From Mytilus californianus (lineage: Eukaryota; Mollusca; Bivalvia; Mytilida; Mytilidae), in the NCBI RefSeq assembly GCF_021869535.1, contig NW_026262659.1, forward strand, positions 2,604,001 through 2,668,000: a stretch of 64,000 nt of DNA, read 5' to 3'. Under the pieces are notes generated by a model. That model searched no databases. It was not told where the DNA came from and saw only the letters and a program-made list of their open reading frames with translations. Position 1 is the stretch's first letter, and each line of letters begins with the position of its first letter. The position numbers and the translations under genes were made by a program. Below are positions 21,430-31,581 of the stretch, piece after piece.

Positions 21430-21730
21430 TGTGTGATGCCTAATCAGATTGATTATACTTATCAACGTATTTCGTAGGAGTAACACGACGGGTGTTGCAT
21501 GTGGAGCATGATCAGCTTACCCTTCCAGGGCATCTGATATCGCACCTGTTTTTGGTTGGGTTTGTGTTGCTCAGTCTTAAGAGTTTTCAATGTTGAGTTT
21601 TGTATACTGTTGTTTGTATTGTTTTTTGCCATGGTATTGTCAGTTCATTTTCGACTTATGAGTTTTGTTATCCCTTTTTCGTATCTTTCGTCTCTCTTTT
21701 GTTACTATTGCTTATTTTTTCCGTGTTTTC
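21430..21730 (+). repeat. Interspersed repeat C
   Basis: GACGGGTGTTGCATGTGGAG, TTACCCTTCCAGGGCATCTG, TTTTTGGTTGGGTTTGTGTT, then ATGAGTTTTGTTATCCC and TATCTTTCGTCTCTCTTTTG. The final part equals the insertion at 10574-10629, and a weaker relative lies near 53940-54060. I recall the block as a common mussel repeat. Confidence 0.65.
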
Positions 21731-21847
21731 GACGCAGGAAAATTTATTTTCGCTTTTGTATACAAATGTTTACTGAATTTTGTGTGGCAGACTATTCACT
21801 ATCATTCTGACTATTGGAAGTTTGATTATTTAAGCTCTTACAAGATA

Positions 21848-23100
21848 AAAAAAAAACTAGAGGCTCCCAAGAGCCTGTGTCGCTCACCTGATTCTACTTT
21901 GGTTTTGGAAACCATGTAAAAATAGATTAAAATCATAACAGATACCCTTGATAATGATTGAGGCTAAATTTGGTTTAATATTGGCCCCGTAATTTAATCA
22001 AAAGCAGAAGACTTTTGTAAAGATTACAGAAATTACCAATAAATTCATTGAAATTGTAGAAAATGACTTTATAAGGACAATGACAAATCAGCTACAAAGT
22101 CTCAACACTTGGTCAGCACCTCAAAAGAAACATTCATACCATGTTTGGTTTCAATCCATTAAGCGGTTTTCTAGAAGAAGACATTTGTATATATTTCCCA
22201 TAGGGTCATTTGTTAAACTACGTCCCCCGTTGGCAGCCACCTTGGTTGATAGATCGGCTTCAAAGTAACAACACTTGGTCAGCACGTCAAAAAGGAACAT
22301 TCATGCCATGTTTGGCGTTCCATTCAGTGGTTCTTCAAAAGAAGACTTTTGTATGTATTTCACAAAGGGTCCTTTGTTAAATTAAGTTCCCCGCTGGCAA
22401 CCATCTTGGATAGTTGATTGGCTACAAAGTAACAACACTTGGCCAGCACTTCATTAGGAACATCCATGCCATGTTTGGTTTCATTCCATTCAGTGGTTCT
22501 CTAAAAGAAAACATTTGTATGTATTTCCCATAGGGTCCTATGTTAAACTAAGTCCCCGCTGGCGGCCATCTTGGATGATTGATGCCTACAAAGTTACAAC
22601 ACTTGGTCAGCACCTCATAAGGAACATTTATGCAATGTTTTATTTCATTCCATTTAGTGGTTCTATAAAAGAAGACATTTGTATGTATTTCCCATAGGGT
22701 CCTATGTTAAAATAAGTCCCTCTCTGGCGGTCATCTTGGATGATGGATCGGCTTCAAAGTAACAACACTTGGTCAGCACCTCATAAGGAACATTCATGCT
22801 ATGTATGGTTTCATTCCATTCAGTGGTTCTCTAAAAGAAGACATTTGTATGTATTGTCCATAGGGTCCTATATTAACCGAAGTCCCCCGCTGGCAGCCAT
22901 CTTGGTTGATGGATCGGCTTCAAAGTAACAACACTTGGTTAGCACCTCGTAAGGAACATTCTTGCCATATTTGGTTTCATTCCATTCAGTGGTTCTCTAG
23001 AAGAAGTGTAAAAAGTTAACGACGACGACGGACGACGACGACGACGGACGACGGACGCCAAGTGATGAGAAAAGCTCACTTCGGGCCAGATGAGCTAAAA
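21848..23100 (+). repeat. Composite bivalve repeat bounded by CTAGAGGCTC... and ...GAGCTAAAAAG
   Basis: Starts ACTAGAGGCTCCCAAGAGCC / GTGTCGCTCACC and ends TGAGAAAAGCTCACTTCGGG / CCAGATGAGCTAAAAAG after a GACGACGGACG run (23030-23056). Between lie tandem ~165-bp units. Other members with the same start and internal phrases occur near 36930 and 53100. Confidence 0.75.
22100..23005 (+). repeat. Tandem array, ~164-166-bp unit, about 5.5 copies
   Basis: Each unit carries AACACTTGGTCAGCACCTCA, GTTTCATTCCATTCAGTGGT, CATTTGTATGTATTTCCCAT and GCCATCTTGGATGATGGATC. Unit starts lie near 22104, 22271, 22435, 22599, 22765 and 22931. Units differ by several substitutions, so the array is not newly formed. 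Confidence 0.9.
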
Positions 23101-23635
23101 AGAAAAGAAAGAATACAGAGATGTGCCAATGATGCAAATTGTCAATTAACTTTTATTTAGTTGTATATTAATGGTTTGGTATTTTCACCTTTTTACATTT
23201 TCTGCTGTTATTCTTGGACCATTTCATTATAATTGTAATTTATTTGGAGATACATCTCTGCATCACATTGTCCTGCAAACTTTATGTGCATTTTCAACAT
23301 TGAAGACATTGAAGACATAATATTATTCAAGACCTCTATTTTGTTGATTTTGTATTGCTGATATTTTTTTTCTATTTTTATTTTCGCTTTGTCTAATATA
23401 GTTCGCACAAAATACAAGATATGGGTAAAAATCTTCATTCAAAGGATAATATCTATAAGTAGGGAACTTACAAGCTTGCCTTTGATGAAATATTATTCGA
23501 TATTGTTTTGCTGATCATTTTGTAGATATTGTACTGCTGAACAGTTTTGCTATAAGAAATTTCTCTTAAAACCCTGCTTTGTTGTACACCAACACACTCA
23601 GCTCGATCTTTTAACATGCTACTTTACAGTCCCCT
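23101..23635. other. Noncoding, nothing recognised
   Basis: AT-rich DNA. The only open frame (minus strand, 76 aa) is low complexity and matches nothing I know. Confidence 0.3.
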
Positions 23636-23735
23636 TGAAAATGTGTTAACCTACCCGGACACATTATTCTGACTCCAAGCCGACCAGTCTTTGCTAGTTC
23701 GACTCTGTTGGGCTTCAAACACTGATAACCTCCTT
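23636..23735 (-). mobile_element. SINE family 1, 3' fragment
   Basis: As complement it reads GCAAAGACTGGTCGGCTTGG, then AGTCAGAATAATGTGTCCGG, matching the 3' part of the element at 30177-30372. The head is missing. Confidence 0.6.
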
Positions 23736-23769
23736 CACCGCGGCGACCACTGAGGCAAACCCACTACCA

Positions 23770-25388
23770 CAAGACTGCCGATGCGATCCCAGAATCACAA
23801 GACCACAGAGGCGAACCCACTACCACAAGACCACCGAGGCGAACCCACTACCATAAGACCACCGAGTCGAACACACTATCACAAGACCACCGAGGCGAAC
23901 CAACTACCACAAGATTACCGAGGCGAACCCACTACCACAAAACCATTGAGGCGAACCCACTACCACAAAACTACCGAGGCGAACCCACTAACACAAGACC
24001 ACCGAGGCGAACCCACTACCACAAGACCACGGAAGTTAACCCACTACCACAAGACCTCTAAGGCGAACCAACTACCACCAGATCACCGAGGCGAACCCAT
24101 TACCACCAGACCACCGAGGCGAACCCACGTGCACTACCATAAGACCATCGAGGCGAACCCACAACCACAAGACCAAAAAGGCGAGCACACTACCACAAGA
24201 CCACCGACGCGAACCCACTACTATAAGATCTTCGAGTCGAACACACTATAACAAGACCACCTAGTCGAACACACTATAACAAGACCACCAAGGCGAACTC
24301 ATTACCACAAAACCACCGAGGCGAACCCACTACCACAAAACCATCGAGGCGAACCCACTACCACAAGACCACGGAGGCAAACCCACTACCACAAGACCAC
24401 TGTCGCGAACCCACTTCCACAAGATCACTGAGGCAAACCCACAACCACAAGATCACCGAGGCGAACCCACTACTACAAGACCACCGAGGCGAACCCACTA
24501 CCAAAAGACCACCGAGGCAAACCCACTACCACAATACCACCGAGGCAAACCCACTACCACAAGACCACCGAGGCAAACCCACTACCACAAGACCACCGAG
24601 GCGAAACCACAACTACAAGACCACCGAGGCAAACCCACTACCACAAGACCATCGAGGCGAAACCACTACTACAACACCACCGAGTCAAACCCACTACCAC
24701 AATACCACAGAGGCGAACCTACTACCACAAGACCACCGAGGCGAACCCACTACCACCAGATCACCGAGGCGAACCCACTACCACAATACATCCGAGGCGA
24801 ACCCACTACTACAAGACCACCGAGGCAAACCCACTACCACAAGACCACCGAGGCGAACCCACTACCACAATACCACAGAGGCGAACCCACTATCACAAGA
24901 CCACCGAAGCGAACCCACTACCATAAGACCACCGAGTCGAACACTCTATCACAAGACCACCGAGGCGAACACACAATCACAAAACCACCGAGGCAAACCC
25001 CTTACCACAATATTACCGAGGCGAACCCACTACCACAAAACTACCGAGGCGAACCCACTACCACAGGATTACCGAGGCGAACCCACTACCAAAAAACCAT
25101 CCAGTCGAACCTACTACCACAAGACCACCGAGTCTAACACACTATCACAAGATTACCGAAGGGAACCCACTATCACAAGATTACCGAGGCGAACCTACTA
25201 CCAAAAAACCATCCAGTCGAACCCACAATCACAAGACCACCGAGTCGAACACACTATCACAAGATTACCGAGGCGAACCCACTACCACAAGACCACTGAG
25301 ATGAACCCACTACCACAAGATCAGCGAGGCGAACCCACTATCACAAGACCACTGAGGCGAACCCATTACCACCAGACCACCGAGGCGG
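23770..25388 (+). repeat. Minisatellite, 28-bp unit, about 57 copies
   Basis: The unit is ACCACAAGACCACCGAGGCG plus AACCCACT. Because 28 is not a multiple of three, the forward strand reads through all three frames in turn, giving a 28-residue super-repeat (parts such as HKTTEANPL, QDHRGEPTT, TRPPRRTHY). Variants such as AAGATTACCGAGG or GAGTCGAACACACTATC cluster locally, a sign of local amplification. No promoter, start or splice signal was found that would make it a gene. Confidence 0.95.
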
Positions 25389-27404
25389 TTTAAAGGAGGC
25401 TTGAATATACCATGATGCATGCCAATAGAATGTCTTAGTGACCCATTTTGTACTTTTGCTTGTAATTGGTAAAAATAAAATACGGACTGAATTTTACTAT
25501 TGCAAGTTGACCATGAAATATTAAATAACTGCAAAACAATTACAGCATTTTAAGACTGATATAAAACCCATATGATGAGAATGAATACTAAACTTGACAG
25601 CAAAGATGCACAAAGAAGAATTAAGACTAAGAAAGTTATAAAAAGATGCTGAGTATGCATGACAAGACTGGAAAGTTTCTCAGAATGAAAGAAACATTCT
25701 TAAAGTGTAAATATTTTTATCAGTGTTTTTATCACTGACTGCATATATAACTGTTAGACAATGCTGTTAAAATTGATGAAAAAATGCAACCCTATCTAGT
25801 CACTGAGAAGTGCTACAATGTTTATATAAAAGCAGCACATAACCAGTAACAAGAAAGGCTGTTAACTTGTAAATTTTTAGACAGCATTAATTTCAGAAGT
25901 TAAAATGTTAACAGATTTCTGAAGAAAATAGAAACTACATGAGCGAAGAGAAGACTGCACTTCCATTAGACCAGTACAAGCCCTTACAAAGAAATTAACA
26001 TTCTCTCACTCTTTCACTCCCTCTCAAACTTAATTCTTTACATACAACTCTCAACATTAACCTCATCTCTCAATTCTTCCTTTTTCTCCCTATAGAACAT
26101 ACATCTTTACATACCACTTTCATTAATTACCCTCAACCTCTCAATTCTCCCTATTTCTCCCTTATCCATACCAACCTTAACCACCTATTTTAGCCTACTC
26201 TATGTGTTAGATACCCCTATGTAAAGTTTGTTAGTTGATGAAAAGATTTTTAATCCTGAAGTACCGTGCATGGAAGAATAAAAATTTCAATACAAAACCT
26301 TTTTACATCTAACATGGATCTTTTTTAATGTTGAGCCAATTTTGAAGTTGTAGTTTTTATTTTAATATTAAATGGTTATATCATTTCCTTCAATCTAAGG
26401 TAACAGCCAAAGTTACAATAAGCCAAAATGTTTGATGTAAATTTTATAAAGAGAATTGATCCTTGGATAACCATCATGCAGCCAAAAGGTGTATTTAAGT
26501 GACAGGTATAAAATATTTTAAAACAATTAAAAAAAAAATCATAAATAGAAAAAGGTAAAAGTCCTAAAGTAAAAATTGCCAAAAGTTTTAAAAATGTCAA
26601 ATGGTACAGAAGTACCGGTCTGGTTGTACTAGCCAGCTGACTTGTGGGTTATCTGGACTTTAAGGTGCTAGTAACTTCCCATACGTGTATACAAGTATCC
26701 AATGCTTACTGATAAATGTTATGTTTTTCATGTCCTTCACTGAAAATAATTTATAAAATATAACTATTACAAAAAATTAAGTTCACCAGTTTGTATTTTG
26801 TTTATTATGTGACCATGACCTTTCATATGTTGACTCAAAATTATTGGGATACAAATTTAAGTGTCCAACGAAATATAACTAGCGTCTGTCAAGACATGGA
26901 AAGATGCCAATGTAGATGGATACCAACATATCTGTAGACCCTACATAATACATCAAACAGAAGCACCCTCACTATGTACTACTGTATTGTATTGTTTTTA
27001 ACCTTATATCAAAGTTAAGTTTCTAGTTAGGTTCTGCACTGTTTCTTCTCTATTGAGTGCTGTAAAATCAGAAATCAGTAGAGGTTTTTTCACCATAGGA
27101 TATTATGCCAAATGCAGTATATAATTTTAACAAATATTCACCAAAGACCATTTTCATTATTTAAGCCTTAAAAATTATAGGTCACTGTAAGGGTTTGAAA
27201 AATGAGAAAAATGAAACCTGCAAAATAGATTATAAAACAAAATATGAAACAATTCAAATGAAACCAATGACCTTATTTATTTACAAAACAACAAACAAAA
27301 AAACAAATATGACATACAGCAACAAATGACAACCATTGAATAACAGGCTCCAGGCTTGTTTCCATTTTCAGTCAGTTACCTTAAAATCAACAAAGATCAC
27401 AATA
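25389..27404. other. Noncoding DNA, nothing recognised
   Basis: AT-rich intron-like sequence. A pyrimidine-rich stretch (TCTCACTCTTTCACTCCCTC) lies near 26000-26160. No open frame can be supported. Confidence 0.3.
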
Positions 27405-27560
27405 CTCTGAAATATTATTACGACTCCAAGCCAACCAGTCTTTGTCCTTGCTACTAAATGATGAGTACTTAACAGATAATCAGCAAATACCACTTTCAGT
27501 TCTAAGTGGTCTGACCCAGCCAGGGATCCAAACTCAAAACAAAACTTCGGCCAAGATAAC
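27405..27560 (-). mobile_element. SINE family 1, partial copy
   Basis: As complement it has a box-B-like GAGTTTGGATCCCTGG, a TATTTGCTGATTATCTGTTA middle, and ACAAAGACTGGTTGGCTTGG near the 3' end. It lines up with the element at 30177-30372. Confidence 0.6.
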
Positions 27561-30176
27561 TGAAACAAACTTATACCTTCAAAGAGGGACTAACTAAGAG
27601 TTTTGATTTTTTAAAGGAAACAGAAACAATTTCAAATTATTGATATTTATTGAAAAGTGACGAGATAAATGTAGCAACTTACTTATAGTACTACCTGATA
27701 CATAAGAACATGACAAGATTGAAAAACATGCACCCTGCATTAAAAAAACCCTAATATATGGGAAATAGCATGGGTGTGTAATTGTTACAGAAATTTAACT
27801 TTACAATCGTTATGAACAAACAAACAGGGAAATTAGTTCATGTAATTCTACTTGAAAATAGTAAAACATAATTATATTTTACATTTTTTTTTACTATTAA
27901 ATGCACAATTCAAACAATTTTAGCATTCCATCAAATATACCTATCCTTTAAATGCATTATAAAATACTATTTGACATTTCCTTTAAACTATTGATATATT
28001 CTTTAAGAGAAATCACCAACTAAAATCAAGAGGAGTGACATTCAATTTCATGGACAGGGTTTTAAACATTTTTTTACAGCTAAGTAAAAAATTATGAAGT
28101 CACCTGATTTACCATTAAATAAAAAACAAGTTAAATCCCATTTTTTACCAACAAAGAGGCGTCTCCTATTTGTATAAGACTTATCATGTGGGGGACTGAA
28201 TCAAACTTAAAGACCCATTAATCTGAAGTCATTATATTTGGGAGGACACAAAAATAGAAAGGGGGCAATTATAATATCAGATGCATTTTTGTAGATGGTG
28301 ATGATAGAAATATAATTTGAAATCCCCATGTCAGACCAAACCACTTAATGCATTATCTAGACCTCTGTTTACAAGCTTATTTTTTTTACAGAGCTCTAAA
28401 TAATACTTTCATATTACATTATATACATCTGATATAACATATCTAACAAAAAATATTGTTAGTAGCAGGGTAATTATACATCCCCACAACAAAAAGATAC
28501 TTAGTACAGATATGAGAGTACTCACAGTACACAAAAAAGTCATGGTATGTTCAAAAGAATTCCTCTTAAAATTGCTTCAAACCTTTGAATTTAGACTCTG
28601 TCTTAATGTTTAATTTTGTTGACAGTTGTTTTTTTTAGATGGAAGCTACAAACCATAATTAAAACTAAACAATACTTTTTAAAAAGGGAAATAACTCTAA
28701 TTTTTTCCAGATTATTTTTACTGTTTACTATGAAATTCTAGTAAGCAAACACGTTGCAATTTAAGTAAAAAATTATCTTTTAAAAGTGATAAATTATCTA
28801 TTTATAAGATCAATTAATCTGCATACATGGAAATCTTTGAGCTGTAATGATACCCTCAAAATACTTTGGTATATCATACTATCATTTATATTTAAAGACA
28901 TTTCATCAACTTCATTTTGTTTCTATCACATAAAAAAGTATTATTTCAAAATGAGACTTAAGAAAGTATACAATAACCGAAATAAACTGATTTTGTTTTT
29001 TTATTTCAACTTATTTTATGTGTCTAGAAGCTTAAAGGATAAGTCTGTATTGTTCACATGACATTCTTGCAAAAAATGGATTTAATAGAAGAATATTTGG
29101 GTTAAATTGAAACTGTGGGCATATTAATTTGGTCTTGTTGGATCTTTTTTGCTGGGCAAATGTTTTGTCTACCCATCATAGTTTTCAAGATAAAAGGGAA
29201 TAAAGAGCTGCTTCATGAAAGCATGAAAGCAAAGTATTAATATGATCAATCAGAAATACTGCGATCAAATAGCCCCCCCCCCTCTCCCCTCCCCCTAACA
29301 CAGTGGTATCCATTGATAAAAAACATGAATAATTTGGCAATATTAAGTCTTCCTCAAGTTTGACCAAGTTTGTGGCCATGATTTTTGAATGAATTTTAAA
29401 TTCTATCTATAACTGTTCGATCAAAGTGTGAAAGTTGGACAGTTTTCAATGATTTTTCAAAGAATAAAGTTCTGCATAACTCTGCAATGTCATATCAGAA
29501 ATTTATAAAAACAAAAAACAAAAGAAAGCTTAGTTCAATAGATATAAAAAAAAGTCACCAAAGTTTCTGGAAAACTGCAATGCATTTTTGAGTTATGTGT
29601 CCAAAAACTTAAAATTCACCGTTGTTTATGGTTTAAGTCCCAATACTTCAAAACCTCAGAATTATTTTTAAATTTAAAAGTTACTTATGTCAATGTATAT
29701 ATAAACAATTTACCAAAGTTTCATGAAAATTGCTCAAAGCATTTGAGACTTATTCAGAAAACTGGAAAAAGTGTGAACAAGAGGCTGTTCGATTGACAGC
29801 AAACGGCATTTTCCTGCATGAAAATGACATTTGCAAATCTGGACCCCCAAACTGGATAAAGAAAAAAAAAATAAATGTTATTTTGCAGGGTTCAGAAATA
29901 GAAAGGCCAAAATCAATCTAAGTATCATTTTTTGAAACTTAAAGGTCTACAACTCAACAATGATAAAAGCTAAAATCGTGAAAACAAAACTTGACCTTCA
30001 TTCAGTCACAGAAAACAACATAACTTGACATGTAGGCCATTTCATTAATTACATTAATATTAGTTGATTTCAGTATTCTCAATTATATTTTATATTGACA
30101 GACTGTTACAACAGTTTATGTTAAAGACTTAATACTGCCCTTTAGTTGTTGTGTCATGGACATACATATATATAAC
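27561..30176. other. Noncoding DNA, nothing recognised
   Basis: AT-rich. A short C-rich run lies at 29271-29290. Short open frames here lack any family features. Confidence 0.3.
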
Positions 30177-30372
30177 CGCCCCAGTGTTCTTCTGGTAGCA
30201 TGTTTGCCTCAAGTGCGGTAGCTCATGGGTTAGAAACCGGCCCGGTCAAACCAAAGACTTTAAAATTTATATTTGCTACTTCTCTGCTAAGCACATGGCA
30301 CTAAGCAGTAAGAGCAAAGACTGGTTGACTCAGAGTCAGAATACCGTAATATGTCCGGGTAAGTTGACCATG
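30177..30372 (+). mobile_element. tRNA-derived SINE, family 1
   Basis: The head resembles a tRNA: a box-A-like TCTTCTGGTAGCATGTTTGC at 30188-30207 and a box-B-like GGGTTAGAAACC at 30227-30238, spaced as in a tRNA promoter. The body holds TTGCTACTTCTCTGCTAAGC, TAAGAGCAAAGACTGGTTGA and ATATGTCCGGGTAAGTTGAC. Two partial relatives lie at 27405-27560 and 23636-23735. No acceptor-stem pairing was found, so this is not a working tRNA. Confidence 0.65.
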
Positions 30373-30487
30373 TTGACCAATACGAACTTCACTGTTTGAT
30401 CTGGTAAGAAAACGAGATAATACATTAACAGACACAAAACTTGTTGAGCGAACAAACAGGGATAATGGTCAGTCAGCTGGAGACAAG

Positions 30488-31579
30488 ATGGCAGAAGATA
30501 TATTCGTTATTTTTCAATATCTTGAAGGGGCTAATAATATGTCCGAATTACGACAGTGTATATCTAGGAGTAGAAGACTTACGACTGTTCCAGATGAAAA
30601 TGATGGACTCCTTACCGATATCTTTAATAAACTATCAAACAAAGCCAGATACACAAGTCAAGGAACTGGCAACTCGGTCGTGATTTCTATGTTAATGGAG
30701 GTGAAACAGATGATAAACGACGGACTTAAACCAATTACGGCGAAGGTTGATAAACTTTCTTGTAACTTTGAAAACGATATCAAACTATTGAAAAATTCTC
30801 TTCGTAATAAGGACAACGAAATTATCAATTTACAGACACAGATTTCTGAATACAAACAGCGAATAACACAGTTACAAGCAGATGTTAAGTTGAAGACCCA
30901 AGAGTTAAAAGAGCGCGATGATGAACTTGATCGTGGTAAAGTACAGAAGAAAATCACGGACAAAATTGCAAGTAGATTGGATGCTCTCGATAACAGACTA
31001 AAAAGTCAAACAGTTCAGAAGAAAACGTTGTACAGCGATGTAGTAGCAGAAGATCTGACGGTGGAGCCTAGAAATATTCCGGTTATTGATACGCATACTT
31101 TTAGAGACTCAATAAACACCGATAAAATGGATTTCCCGACAAATGTGCACAGTTCGTCTAGGCATAATTACATTGACTTTATGACCTTAAATAATAATAC
31201 CAATACACATTCAGCTAATACTGATGACCAACAAGCGCGTCCAATTGAGCCGTTGGTTAGTGAAAACGATATGTCGGTTTTCCGAGGAGTTGTGCGTAGA
31301 CGTACAAAACGGATAGTATTGTACAATGTACTTGCCGATAGGCCATATGAACTAGTAAATAACGCAGTTAAGTTGTATGCTGAACAAAAAGGTGTCCATG
31401 TAACGTTCACTAAGCTGTTAAAGCGACGCGAAAACAGAGGAAGTCCAACATTTATTATGCGTGTTAATATGAATGAAGATGACTACAAAGACAAAATAGA
31501 GAATACTGAAAACTTTTGGCCGAATGGCGTTTACTGTAGAGATTACATACCTTATAACAATCACCAATCAGAATCATAA
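30488..31579 (+). CDS. LINE ORF1 protein (coiled coil plus RRM-like C-terminal domain)
   Basis: 363 residues, starting ATGGCAGAAGAT after an AAG context. Residues about 95-165 are rich in heptad-type K/E/L/I patterns (NDIKLLKNSLRNKDNEIINL) and predict a coiled coil, probably for trimer or dimer assembly. A polar linker follows. The C-terminal part (about 265-360) begins FRGVVRRRTKRIVLYNVLAD, continues TFIMRVNMNEDDYKD, and ends with FWPNGVYCRDY. I know this layout from ORF1 proteins of invertebrate LINEs with an RRM-like RNA-binding fold. The likely role is binding the element RNA in the particle. There is no frame damage. The stop TAA overlaps the ORF2 ATG in a TAATG. Confidence 0.8.
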   Translation: MAEDIFVIFQYLEGANNMSELRQCISRSRRLTTVPDENDGLLTDIFNKLSNKARYTSQGTGNSVVISMLMEVKQMINDGLKPITAKVDKLSCNFENDIKLLKNSLRNKDNEIINLQTQISEYKQRITQLQADVKLKTQELKERDDELDRGKVQKKITDKIASRLDALDNRLKSQTVQKKTLYSDVVAEDLTVEPRNIPVIDTHTFRDSINTDKMDFPTNVHSSSRHNYIDFMTLNNNTNTHSANTDDQQARPIEPLVSENDMSVFRGVVRRRTKRIVLYNVLADRPYELVNNAVKLYAEQKGVHVTFTKLLKRRENRGSPTFIMRVNMNEDDYKDKIENTENFWPNGVYCRDYIPYNNHQSES

Positions 31580-31581
31580 TG
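31577..31581 (+). promoter_or_regulatory. TAATG stop/start overlap between LINE ORF1 and ORF2
   Basis: The ORF1 stop TAA (31577-31579) shares its last A with the ORF2 ATG (31579-31581). The silkworm LINE SART1 uses the same UAAUG for coupled termination and reinitiation, so ORF2 is probably translated that way here. This is inferred from the sequence only. Confidence 0.65.

Noticed and set aside
21556..21919. Two overlapping 84-residue hydrophobic frames
   Set aside because: They lie in repeat C and T-rich sequence, with composition-driven hydrophobicity.
22080..22928. Three similar ~60-residue frames
   Set aside because: They are frames of the ~165-bp tandem units and are not preserved between units.
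23781..24251. 156-residue open frame in the forward strand
   Set aside because: It is produced by the stop-free 28-bp minisatellite. There is no start context, splice signal or non-repetitive sequence.
23770..25388. Possible CRISPR-like array of 28-bp repeats
   Set aside because: Units are directly adjacent with no spacers.
30177..30250. Functional tRNA gene
   Set aside because: Box-like words are present, but there is no acceptor-stem or anticodon-arm pairing, and the sequence continues as a SINE body found in other copies.
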